From Exobasidium rhododendri (Eukaryota; Basidiomycota; Exobasidiomycetes; Exobasidiales; Exobasidiaceae): a stretch of DNA of 64,000 nt. The position numbers and the translations under genes are program-made. Positions 54,036 to 63,054 of the stretch are shown here, in pieces (within the stretch, counting starts at the first letter, position 1; each line of letters opens with the position of its first letter). Below the pieces are notes generated by a model. It had not been told where the DNA came from and ran no database searches. It saw only the letters and a program-made list of their open reading frames with translations. The stretch lies in the NCBI GenBank assembly GCA_026210745.1, contig CP110630.1, positions 4,836,001-4,900,000 of the forward strand, written 5' to 3'.

Positions 54036-56652
54036 ATGGCTGTCCAGTCTAAGCCTTTGGGTTCGACTCTGGCCGAATGGATTAGGGCCAGGACATCTCC
54101 AAGATCTAGCATCGTCGTGATACTGGCTCTCCTATACTTTTTGCGAAACCAATTCATGTCCAACGAGCGCAAGAACTCAGCCATTGCGAGACGTAATATA
54201 GCTCGACGAACAAAGTCTGCAGGCACGTATGCTAAAGAGGGAAAGAGCAAGTTGATAGCAGATGTAGTTCGACGAAGAAGGAAGCCATTCTCCGAGGAAG
54301 AGATGGACGCTGCACTACAAGAGCTTTATGTCGAAAACGAAGATGGTACCTATGATCTCCTCGTGCCTCATCGTCACCGGATATCAAGAGTCAATATCAG
54401 GACAACTTCACAGAAGACATTTGATGAGCACTGGAATGACTTCAATACTCTACCGCCAGTCACAGACAAGAAGCGAACATTCAGTGGTGACAGCAAAGAG
54501 ATAGCTTCGGCAGAACAGAGACTCGAGGAAGCGAGAACACTGAGAGAGGAAGGTGGAGCAGCTGCTGCTAGTGCTAAGAAAGTAGGGGTCAATCGAGAGT
54601 TCTTCCGACAGTTGAGAGCCATCTTTAAAATTTTGCTTCCCTCCTCGTCATCGAAAGAAGTCTTCATCTTTTTCATCCATACTGGCTTCCTCATTCTGCG
54701 AACATATCTGTCTGTTCTTGTGGCACGTCTAGATGGGGCCATCGTCAGGGATTTGGTCTCTGCAAATGGCAAAGGATTCCTTCGGGGTCTCGGGTTGTGG
54801 TTCTTGCTCGCCATACCCAGCACATACACCAATTCGATGGTGCGTCTTATGATACAAAGCAAAGATGCCGCGCAATGAGCCTTGAATGCTGATATCTCTC
54901 TCTCTACCACCCTGATAGATACGGTTCCTGCAATCGAAGCTCGCCATTGGCTTCCGCACCCGACTGACTCGTTATGTCCATGATCTTTATCTCAATTCCA
55001 ACGCAAATTTCTATCGTATCATCAATCTAGACGGCCGCCTGGACTCTGCCGATCAATTTATCACCACCGATGTTTCCAAATTCTGCGACACTCTTTCGGC
55101 TCTCTACTCCAACATTTCCAAACCTACCTTAGATATCTTGATCTTCAACTACCAGCTGGCTCAGAACTTAGGTTGGCAAGGGGTAGCCGGTCTTTTTGGA
55201 AATTACATTGTGACTGGTTGGATCTTGAAGACCGTGACGCCTGCTTTCGGGAAGTTGTCTGCCATTGAAGCCAAGTTGGAGGGAGACTTCCGAAGTGCAC
55301 ATGCTCGAGTCATCACGAACGCAGAAGAGATTGCCTTCTACAATGGATCGAAAATAGAGGAGGGTATCTTGAACAGAGCTTACTTGCGACTTGTACGACA
55401 TGTCAATTCTATCTACAAGATTCGCATTGCTTACAACATGACCGAAGACTTTGTTCTGAAGTACTGTTGGAGTGCTAGTGGTTACATCATCATTGCTGCA
55501 CCTTTACTGTTTGGCTTCCAATCGCCTAAAGAAGCGCAAGTAACTCTCAACAAAGACGTGAATGGGGGAGGGGTGGGAGCAGGAGTCGAGACTGACTACG
55601 GAGTTGCCAACAAGACGGAAAGCTACATTTCCAATAGGAGACTGTTGATGTCTTTAGCCGATGCAGGATCTCGTCTGATGTACTCTTTCAAGGAGCTGAA
55701 CGAATTGGCCGGCTACACATCTCGAGTCTACACTCTATTGTCCACCTTACACCTACTTGAGCGAGGTCAATATCAGAGTCTCCCCCGACCCTACGATCTG
55801 TCAAGCGATGAGCCATTCTATGACATGGGTAACATCGAGGGAAGAATCACTGTCGGCGGTCAAGAAGTCACCTTGTCAAAGACGCCCATCGTTGCACCTG
55901 CACCTGGAATGGAAAGAGGAGGAGAAGAGTTGGTGAAAGACTTAAGTCTTACGGTCAGGTCTGGTGACCACATGCTCATCACTGGACCTAATGGAGTTGG
56001 AAAGACTGCCATTGCGAGAGTTCTGGCTCAGCTCTGGCCAGTCTGGCAGGGAGATCTAGCCATCCCCAGCAAGAAAGATGTCTTTTTTTTGCCTCAGAGG
56101 CCCTACCTGTCCGCTGGAAGTCTACGCGATCAAGTGCTGTACCCTACCAGCTATCCCGACTTCATCAAGAGCGGAAAGACTGACGCAGATCTCTTGAACA
56201 TCTTACGAGATGTTCACCTAGGATACCTGCCTGATCGAGAGGGTGGATGGGAAACTCGAAAAGAATGGAAAGATGTTTTGAGTGGTGGTGAAAAACAGAG
56301 AATGGGCATGGCAAGATTGTTTTACCATGAACCCAAGTTTGGTATCTTGGATGAATGTACAAGTGCCGTCTCTACCGACGTGGAAGGCTTGATGTACGCG
56401 AGAGCAAAAGAATTAGGCATCACTTTGATTACCATCTCCCATCGACCTTCTCTCTTCAAGTATCACCACGTCCTACTTCGCTTGGTCGGGCAAGATGGAA
56501 GGTGGGAATGGGAAAGATTGAATACGGACGAGGGCGAAACAAAGAGCTTCTCCGACGAAATCAAAGATTTGGAAGAGAAATTGAAAGATGTGGAATCGTG
56601 GAAGTCCAGAGTAACAGAGATCCAAGGAGAACTGAACCTGACAAAGGCATAG
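54036..56652 (+). CDS. Peroxisomal ABC half-transporter, Pxa1/Pxa2 (ABCD) type
   Basis: Half-transporter that imports long- or very-long-chain fatty acyl-CoA into peroxisomes as a dimer. Exon 1 (54036-54839) and exon 2 (54919-56652) join in phase 0 (GTGCGT...GATAG), restoring YTNSM|IRFLQSKLAIGFRT; product 845 aa (898 if translation starts at 53877). The transmembrane domain includes LRTYLSVLVARLDG and the ABCD-specific EAA-like loop NAEEIAFYNGSKIE. NBD: Walker A GPNGVGKTA (about 623), Q-loop LPQRPY, signature LSGGEKQRM (about 721), Walker B FGILDECTSAVS (about 742), H-loop ISHRPS. Walker A has Val-Gly-Lys-Thr where most ABCD proteins have Cys/Ser-Gly-Lys-Ser; still canonical. The C-terminal tail is a charged helix. 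Pxa1 versus Pxa2 is not decided. Confidence 0.92.
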
Positions 56653-56770
56653 CGTACCCGGAGATGACCTTGCTCTTGCCCCCCGGTCTTGGATCTTATT
56701 TTAATCTTGTAACACACACTCTCTCTTCGCATCATCAATCTCTCTATGTACACTTGTTTCTTGAATTGAG

Positions 56771-56854
56771 TATCTACGGGAGTATGGAGTGTGTCTATGG
56801 GAGTATGGAGTGTATCTATGGGAGTATGGAGTGTATCTACGGGAGTATGGATCG
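56771..56854. repeat. Minisatellite, four copies of a 21-bp unit
   Basis: Four tandem 21-bp units with core GGGAGTATGGAGTG, starting at 56771, 56792, 56813 and 56834, differing at a few positions (TATCTAC, TGTCTAT, TATCTAT, TATCTAC; the last unit ends ATCG). It lies in the 248-bp gap between the stop codons of the convergent ABC transporter and UspA-domain genes, about 45 bp from the latter. Confidence 0.97.
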
Positions 56855-56899
56855 ATCGACGGAACGCATTCGTGCCACCGCTTTCTAACATCCTCCGCA

Positions 56900-59290
56900 T
56901 CACCTTTGATCCGACGTACGCGAGCGACTGCGACCTCGATCTTTGTCGTCATCGCCTTCACCGGGAACAGCATTTGTCCTGCCTCGTGAAGGATCCGTGG
57001 AGGGAGATGATGTTGATGAGTCTTTCGCCGCCTGTTTGATCTTATCCGCTTCCGACAGATCAGCAGTAGTAGCAGCAGGACCTTCCGCAGTCTCGCCTTT
57101 CTTTTGCACACCTTCCCTTCCTTCACCGTTAGCCTCTTGCTTGTCTCTTCTCCTTTCGCCGTCTCCCTCTCCCTCGCTCAATTTGGATGCCGCACCCTCC
57201 GTGTCCTCTACGACGTCTTTAGCATCGACACCCTCCGCTTTGTCGTTTGTACCCTCCTTGTTTTCCGGATTTTCATCAGTCACGTTTGCGTCCTTTTCTA
57301 TCAAGGCTTCATCTAGTCTCATGTGTTTGGCTCGAACATTACTGACCACATCTTCTTTTCCCTTGGGTAATGCCGGCAATTTGAGTCTCTTCCTTGCCAC
57401 CATCACGGGAACGGGACTCTTCTGGACACAGTAATTAGAGAAGCTTCCCAGCAAGACTCCCTTCAAGCTATTCAGGCCTCTGGAACCTACAACACACATC
57501 GTTGGCTCGAAAAAATCAATCATATCAATGAACATGTGCCTGGAATTGCGAGCGTGTAATGCTTGACACGATATCCTGACGGCCAGTCTAGTCCTCTGAA
57601 GTACCGCGGTTGCTCTTCTTGCCAGGATCACAGCCATAGATTGACGAATTCGTTGATGTTCCTGTCGAATCGCTTTGATCTCATGTTTCGAATCAGGCAG
57701 ATCTAGCTTCACCTCTGTTTCCATGACGGAGACGATCAACATCTCATCTCCATCTCGCAAGACAGTTCCAATCGTCCATTCGATCGCATAGGAAGACTCT
57801 GAACTACCGTCACTCGCTACAATGTAACGCTTGGTTCGCTTACTATTCTTGGCAGCTTCATCGTAGTCACCGTGAAGGAGTGTGATAGTGCACCGGTTCC
57901 TTTCAAAGATGGGCCTACTGGCAGTCAATCGATGGCCCTTCATCGTCGCAGAGTCTCTCCTCGATTGCTTGCTTGAGCCCTTTGATCTTGCTCCATCTTC
58001 GTCAGGTTTCTCCTTTGACGAGACAGACGCCGGTCGACGTGATGACGTTGCCCTGTCCGAATCTACGTGATGATCTTCCATTGAAGCGCGAAGCATGTCC
58101 ATTCCTTCCCCTCCCATCTGGGACGGTGACAGTAAGGCCTCGGATTGACCAATGACCACATTAGGAGCCCCTAGACTCTCATCGTTTTCGTCATGTCCAG
58201 TCGGACCTGCGCCTTCCAAAGCAGCGTCATAATCACCAGGGCCGTAGTAGCTTTCCTTTGCGTTGTATGCTCCTGATGCTGTTTCATTTGGTGATTCTGT
58301 CTGTTGATCTTGACTGTGGTGGTGATGATGATGATGATGATTTGTTTCGCCATCTTTAAGCCAAGCGTCGTGCAGATCGATACAGCCAGCATTGAACAGA
58401 GTGTTATCAAGGGTCTCCTCGTCAAAGTCAATGTAATCGTCCTCCTCTTCAATGTTGCCTTCTTGGACTTTCTCTTGAGATTCGACTTCCGAATCTTTAT
58501 CGCTAGAAATGGACTCCGTTCTGCTCTTCTCAAGTGCGTCGTCTTTCTCTTCGAAATTCTTTCGATCGTTTTCCACCTTCGTTGCTGGCTTCTTCACATT
58601 CGCTTTACTTTCCTGTTCAAGCTCGTCATCTTCGCTTCCGCTGTCATCATCACTGTCAACAACCCCAAAGGCATTGTGGCGAGGAGTGATGCCACCTTTC
58701 ACGCTCTCCCCATCACTCTCCGATTCTCTACTATCAGCCTCACCTCCCTTCTTCTCCCCTTCAGAGTCCATGCTATCGCGAGAGTGTAATCTCTTTACAT
58801 TGAAGGTACCTTTCCACTTCTTGTCGCCGCCTTTCTCTGATCCCTGATGGAATCTACGTGGGCTCAAGCTCCGCCCGAATGCTGAGCGGAACCGATGCTT
58901 CCTCTGATGCCTCTTGTGCGAGTGTGTAGTGTTGTCACTAGCCACCGATTCTTCATCATCTTTGAAAGAATTGCCTTCGGACTTATCTTTGCTCATACTA
59001 GGCCGAGTCCGGCTTCCATCTTCTCGTAGTCCTCCGATACTGAAAGGATTGTGTGCCCCCGCGATGCTGACAGCCGGCGCAAGCATGGCACCAATGGTAG
59101 AGTTGCTATTCTCTTTCATGTTGTGGTCCTTTTGGCGATTGAACAGAGAGGAAAAGGAGCTATCTCCATGACCCTTTTCTTTGTTGGACGTATTTGAAAG
59201 GGAATTTGTTGAAAATGATGCTATTGAAGCTGTATCTTGAACAGCCTCTCGACTGTCTGCACTGGAGAGTGCCGATCCACCGGCCGACAT
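56900..59290 (-). CDS. UspA-domain protein with long acidic N- and C-terminal extensions
   Basis: Contains one universal-stress-protein (UspA) domain, an alpha/beta fold that in many members binds ATP. Single exon, 796 aa from MSAGGSALSSADSREA. Residues 1 to about 480 are disordered and highly charged: a Lys/Arg/His patch (KRHQRKHRFRSAFGRSLSPR), a long Asp/Glu/Ser region and a run of nine histidines. The Usp domain spans about 484-632: KRYIVASDGSSESSYAIEWT, EMLIVSVMETEVKLDLPDSK, then the C-terminal ATP-type loop region CVVGSRGLNSLKGVLLGSFS...VPVMV, matching the G-(2x)-G-(9x)-G-S/T pattern loosely. The tail (about 650-796) is Glu/Lys/Asp-rich, ending RGRSRSRTSDQR. A fungal-specific stress or signalling role is inference. 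Confidence 0.88.
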   Translation of the reverse strand: MSAGGSALSSADSREAVQDTASIASFSTNSLSNTSNKEKGHGDSSFSSLFNRQKDHNMKENSNSTIGAMLAPAVSIAGAHNPFSIGGLREDGSRTRPSMSKDKSEGNSFKDDEESVASDNTTHSHKRHQRKHRFRSAFGRSLSPRRFHQGSEKGGDKKWKGTFNVKRLHSRDSMDSEGEKKGGEADSRESESDGESVKGGITPRHNAFGVVDSDDDSGSEDDELEQESKANVKKPATKVENDRKNFEEKDDALEKSRTESISSDKDSEVESQEKVQEGNIEEEDDYIDFDEETLDNTLFNAGCIDLHDAWLKDGETNHHHHHHHHSQDQQTESPNETASGAYNAKESYYGPGDYDAALEGAGPTGHDENDESLGAPNVVIGQSEALLSPSQMGGEGMDMLRASMEDHHVDSDRATSSRRPASVSSKEKPDEDGARSKGSSKQSRRDSATMKGHRLTASRPIFERNRCTITLLHGDYDEAAKNSKRTKRYIVASDGSSESSYAIEWTIGTVLRDGDEMLIVSVMETEVKLDLPDSKHEIKAIRQEHQRIRQSMAVILARRATAVLQRTRLAVRISCQALHARNSRHMFIDMIDFFEPTMCVVGSRGLNSLKGVLLGSFSNYCVQKSPVPVMVARKRLKLPALPKGKEDVVSNVRAKHMRLDEALIEKDANVTDENPENKEGTNDKAEGVDAKDVVEDTEGAASKLSEGEGDGERRRDKQEANGEGREGVQKKGETAEGPAATTADLSEADKIKQAAKDSSTSSPSTDPSRGRTNAVPGEGDDDKDRGRSRSRTSDQR

Positions 59291-59625
59291 TAATCTACGG
59301 AGTAACACTTACAAGATGCGGAAACTTCAAAGGAACAAGGGCCGACATCAAAGCAGAAGCACAGAGATATCTTGGCTACACTATGATTGTGTCTGACCCA
59401 TGTGGCACTGACTCTCCTAGGGCCCTTTATTGTACGGAAGTGCATGGGCCATCCGCGCGACCGAGATGTTTCTGAAATGATCGAAGTCGGAGTGCGGGGA
59501 AATACCTCGGAAGCCTTTTGAGGAGAGTATCTAAAAGTGTTGGGAGACGATCGCACAGGAGGCGTATCTCTCCAGCGGCAGTGCCCTTGACGCCCTTTCC
59601 CTTCCTACCTGCGACATCCCCACAC
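59291..59625. other. Divergent promoter region between the UspA and thiolase-like genes
   Basis: 335 bp. The frame of the thiolase-like protein is open upstream of its ATG but contains no other ATG, so it is treated as 5' UTR. No operator was recognised. Confidence 0.5.
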
Positions 59626-61179
59626 ATGCATCCCATACTTGTCGGAGTGGCCGACATCAAGCGAAAGGATAAGAAAAGGCCTGAAGATGGGTCGGATGAA
59701 CCGGCATCTTTGATTGCGCAGGCGATCGAGGGGGCGCTACGAGATACTGGCTTGACGAGTCGAGCTAAAGAGCTGCAGTCTAGCATAGACAGTATCTCAG
59801 TCGTCAGACCGTGGTCGTGGCCGTACCCAGATCTTGCCTCGCTGCTGGCTGAAAAGCTCAAGGTGAATCCGACATACAAATTCGTAAGCCCACATGGAGG
59901 GAATCAGCCCGCCAAACTGCTAGATGAAGCATGTCGACGCATCTCAAAAGGAGAGACAAAAGTGGCCTTGATCACTGGTGGAGAAGCTTTGGATTCACTT
60001 AACGAATATGTCAAGGCAGGCACAATCCCACCGCCTGGTTGGACGAGCGTAGACTTTGAGACATTTGCCGCTGATGCGCTTAAGCCGCCATCTGGGGAAA
60101 ATTTAGAGGGTCTCCATGGGCTGGGAGCACCTATCCAAGTATATGCTCTCTACGAAAACGGGCTGAGGGCAAAGGAGAAGCAGAGCTTTGCAGACAATCA
60201 CGACGAATCTGCTCAAATGTACTCCGAGTTCGCACAAGTGTCTGCGAACAACGCCCTTTCCTGGCATGCTTGGCAGGCTGACAGCAAAGAAACTATCGGG
60301 ACAATCTCAAAGAGAAACAGAATGATCAACACGCCTTATCCAATGCTGATGTGTGCATTCAACAAGGTTAACATCGCAGGGGCTTGCATCGTCACATCCA
60401 CTGACTATGCAAAGGAACTTGGAATTGACGAGTCAAAGTGGATATACGTGCGAGGAGGAGCCGGAACGGCAGAAAGTGAGGAATTCTATCTTCGCCCGAC
60501 ATTTCACAGGAGCGAAGCGATCACACAGTCAATCGATGCAGCTTTGAGTGTTTCGGAGGTGAGACAGGATCAGATCGATCTATACGACTTCTACTCCTGC
60601 TTTCCAGTCGTGCCAAAGTTGGCTTGCAGGCATTTGAATCTATCTACCACAAAATCACCCAAACCAATCACCCTGCTGGGCGGTCTTACCTCATTTGGAG
60701 GGGCAGGGAACAACTATTCCATGCATGCTATTTCAGAGATGACCAGGCAGCTGCGTCGGGGTCAGAACGACACCAAGACTGGCTTGATTCTTGCCAACGG
60801 CGGTGTCTTATCCTACCAGCATGTCGTCGTGCTATCTTCCTCTCCCCGTAGCAGCATCTACCCAAGCGACACACCACTTCCGGAGCATTGCGATCAGATC
60901 CTTCCCTCTACGTTTGAGAAGAAAGCCGAAGGAGAAGCAGTCATCGAGACGTACACCGTCGATTACAACAGAAAGGGACAACCGAAACGAGGTCACGTCA
61001 TTGGGAGACTGCTCAGGAATAATCATCGCTTCATTGCCAACCATGCTGACGAACATACTCTTTGGAAGCTGGCAGACACGAGTGGAAATGAAGTCGTAGG
61101 CGCCATGGGCGAAGTCTTTGCTTGCTCGGAAACAGAAGGGAGGAATCTGTTCAGCCTACTCAGTACAGAGAAGCTGTAG
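59626..61179 (+). CDS. Thiolase-like protein with extra C-terminal domain (TLP1 type)
   Basis: Thiolase-superfamily protein of the group related to mycobacterial thiolase-like protein 1 and annotated elsewhere as acetyl-CoA acetyltransferase. Single exon, 517 aa from MHPILVGVADIKRKD, the only in-frame ATG. N-terminal fold: SLIAQAIEGALRDTGL, VSPHGGNQPAKLLDEACRRI, ALITGGEALDS. Where true thiolases carry the nucleophilic Cys, this sequence reads SPHGGNQP with no Cys. C-terminal fold: DLYDFYSCFPVVPKLACRHL, PITLLGGLTSFGGAGNNYSM, GLILANGGVLSYQH. A C-terminal extension of about 100 residues (EAVIETYTVDYNRKGQPKRG, HVIGRLLRNNHRFIA) resembles the additional domain of TLP1. CoA-ester binding is likely; classical thiolysis is doubtful. 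The C-terminus EKL is only a weak PTS1-like ending. Confidence 0.85.
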   Translation: MHPILVGVADIKRKDKKRPEDGSDEPASLIAQAIEGALRDTGLTSRAKELQSSIDSISVVRPWSWPYPDLASLLAEKLKVNPTYKFVSPHGGNQPAKLLDEACRRISKGETKVALITGGEALDSLNEYVKAGTIPPPGWTSVDFETFAADALKPPSGENLEGLHGLGAPIQVYALYENGLRAKEKQSFADNHDESAQMYSEFAQVSANNALSWHAWQADSKETIGTISKRNRMINTPYPMLMCAFNKVNIAGACIVTSTDYAKELGIDESKWIYVRGGAGTAESEEFYLRPTFHRSEAITQSIDAALSVSEVRQDQIDLYDFYSCFPVVPKLACRHLNLSTTKSPKPITLLGGLTSFGGAGNNYSMHAISEMTRQLRRGQNDTKTGLILANGGVLSYQHVVVLSSSPRSSIYPSDTPLPEHCDQILPSTFEKKAEGEAVIETYTVDYNRKGQPKRGHVIGRLLRNNHRFIANHADEHTLWKLADTSGNEVVGAMGEVFACSETEGRNLFSLLSTEKL

Positions 61180-61450
61180 GATCATTGCCGTACATACAGG
61201 AGTCTGTGGACGACTCTCGCTCCTCTGTAAACCTTTGCTGTTGAGAGACCCACGAGAAGCCCTTGCTTCAGCAGGTCGTTTGTCTTTAGCAAATCTCGTG
61301 GAGATAAGAGTGATCGTGATCTCCTCATTTCACAGCATCGAGTTCAGCACTGAATTTCCACACTGCTCGCTAGACCGGTAGAGACGCATGACGGCTGATT
61401 CTTCAGCGGCGGCATCAGCAAAGCACCTCTTCGTATACGTTCTCCTTGTA

Positions 61451-61506
61451 TACGTAGGCTCCATAACTGATGCATTTTTTCGCGCGCGACTTTATAAGAA
61501 TGGGCC
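61451..61506 (+). repeat. Outer left terminal inverted repeat, 56 bp
   Basis: Begins TACGTAGGCTCCATAACTG after a TA dinucleotide. Its reverse complement matches 62862-62917 with only two mismatches in 56 positions, although another terminus starts closer to the transposase (61565). Confidence 0.9.
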
Positions 61507-61538
61507 TTGAAAATTGCATTAATTATGGAGCCTACGTA
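61451..61538. mobile_element. Short non-autonomous mariner-type element (MITE-like), 88 bp
   Basis: The left arm begins TACGTAGGCTCCATAA at 61451; the right arm ends with its perfect inverted copy, TTATGGAGCCTACGTA, at 61538. Both are flanked by TA (61449-61450 and 61539-61540), the expected target-site duplication. The arms keep about 28 bp of similarity with a few mismatches. There is no coding capacity, so movement would depend on a transposase supplied in trans, such as the one next door. Confidence 0.7.
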
Positions 61539-61694
61539 TAGCATCTGCCAATGGACACAGTATATACGTAGGCTCCAAAATTAATGCAACTTTCGCGCGA
61601 CGCCATCCTTGCACCGAGCAAACCGAGCATGATCTGTACTTGATGACGTGGCCTTTTGCTCCCAATAAGATGATGAATTACCATCACCATCACC

Positions 61695-62795
61695 ATGCCT
61701 AGAGGCCCTGAGGTACCAGAAGAGAAGAGAGCTCTAGCGGTGGGCATGTGGAAAGCCGGAGCAAAGCAGGTAACTATAGCCAAAGAGCTCAACCTTCAGC
61801 CTTGCACAGTATGTCGCATCATCAAGCGCTTCAAGGCTAGAAATACAGTGAAGAACAACCCTCGTTCTGGCAGACCGCCTGCAACCACACGGCTAGAACG
61901 CTGCAGAATGGTCTCGTGGGCAAAACAGCATCATTGGCAGCCTTACAAGTGGGTCATGGCGAGGTACTGTATTGGTGTTAGTAAGACCACATTTGTGAGG
62001 GTCCTACGGAGGGCAGGGCTGCAGCGCTACACTGCGCAGCTCGCACCCAGGCTCACAGATAAGCACAAAGAGAAGCGCAGAGAGTGGGCAGAGTATGCAG
62101 CAGGTATGAATTGGCGCAGAGTGGTCTTTACCGATGAGTCTTCCTTCAAGGCTGATATCCTTGGCAGCACCAAACCAAAGGTAACGAGGAAGAGAGGAGA
62201 ACGCCACCTGCTGAAGAATATGGCCACAAAGTGGAAGTCCAGGCCGCAGCAGCTAATGGTATGGGGCGCTATAGCCATCGGTCACAAATCACCATTAGTC
62301 AGAATGCAGTACAGGGCTGGAGAGAGTGTTAATGGTGCTATGTACTCGGACCTCATCATTCATGATAACTTGGCGCCGTTCTTGCTGCAGGTAGAGCAGG
62401 CACTACCGCCCTCATTGCATCCAGCTCTAGCTTGTGAGGATAACGCAAAGCCACACAGCTGCAGAGTATCTGCGGAAATGAGGGAAACTATTGGCATGGT
62501 CCCTTATCACCATCCTCCTCAAAGTCCCGACTTGAACCCCATTGAAGAAGTATGGCTATATATGAAGCAGCGCATGGCTAGCCAGAAGGGTCGGAACCTT
62601 ACTCTCAATGAGCTGTGGGAGCTAGTGCAGGAGTACTGGGATGAGGTTCCGCAGCCATGGATAGACCAGAAGATCCGGAGCATGGAATCTAGGCGCAGCG
62701 CTGTAGCTAAGCAGAAAGGGGGTATCATCTCAAAAATGGACATACGGGCAGCAGTGCCAACTCCAGCAGAGCTGAACATTGCATCTGTATCATAA
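61695..62795 (+). CDS. Tc1-like transposase, DD34E
   Basis: Cut-and-paste transposase of the Tc1/mariner superfamily. Intact 366-aa ORF with no stop or frameshift. The N-terminus has paired helix-turn-helix-like DNA-binding segments (GMWKAGAKQVTIAKELNLQP, CTVCRIIKRFKARN) joined by a GRPP-type linker (NNPRSGRPPATT). The catalytic domain: Asp147 in VFTDESSFK, Asp249 in CEDNAKPH, Glu284 in SPDLNPIEEVW, with 34 residues between the second Asp and the Glu, the Tc1 spacing. The start (CACCATGCC) has a good context but is overlapped by a short upstream ORF (61670-61702). A complete triad and near-perfect outer repeats suggest recent activity; whether it is expressed cannot be told. Confidence 0.95.
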   Translation: MPRGPEVPEEKRALAVGMWKAGAKQVTIAKELNLQPCTVCRIIKRFKARNTVKNNPRSGRPPATTRLERCRMVSWAKQHHWQPYKWVMARYCIGVSKTTFVRVLRRAGLQRYTAQLAPRLTDKHKEKRREWAEYAAGMNWRRVVFTDESSFKADILGSTKPKVTRKRGERHLLKNMATKWKSRPQQLMVWGAIAIGHKSPLVRMQYRAGESVNGAMYSDLIIHDNLAPFLLQVEQALPPSLHPALACEDNAKPHSCRVSAEMRETIGMVPYHHPPQSPDLNPIEEVWLYMKQRMASQKGRNLTLNELWELVQEYWDEVPQPWIDQKIRSMESRRSAVAKQKGGIISKMDIRAAVPTPAELNIASVS

Positions 62796-62861
62796 CACAT
62801 TCAATTATCATAGAGTCATGGTCATCATCGTTGCTGCTTTTACATGCTCAGAATGAAGCAA

Positions 62862-62917
62862 GGCCCATTCTTATAAAGTCGCGCGCGAAAAATTGCATCA
62901 GTTGTGGAGCCTACGTA
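62862..62917 (-). repeat. Right terminal inverted repeat, 56 bp
   Basis: Inverse complement of 61451-61506 with two mismatches; contains the alternating GCGCGCG segment and ends at the TA flank 62918-62919. Confidence 0.9.
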
Positions 62918-63054
62918 TACATGTCCCTTCCCACTCCACGCGTACATGTAAACAGGCCTCCGTGAGCAGCACTAAAGTCTAAATTTTGAGGGATCGAATG
63001 CACCTGTTCAACGTCATACTTTCAAGCCTACCCTACTTCTTCGAGCGCAGGGAG

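Larger units (their letters stand above)
61565..62917 (+). mobile_element. Tc1/mariner DNA transposon
   Basis: The left end TACGTAGGCTCCAAAATT (61565) and the right end ending GGAGCCTACGTA (62917) form terminal inverted repeats, each flanked by TA. The element of 1,353 bp carries one transposase ORF. The inner left repeat is a poorer match to the right end than the 56-bp repeat farther out (61451), so the true boundary could be 61451-62917 (1,467 bp). It is inserted between the thiolase-like and dynactin genes, interrupting neither. Confidence 0.9.

Noticed and set aside
61675-61694. Repeated CAT/CAC triplets before the transposase ATG as a possible His-rich N-terminus
   Set aside because: The triplets are out of frame with the transposase, and the reading frame that contains them ends at TAG 61702.
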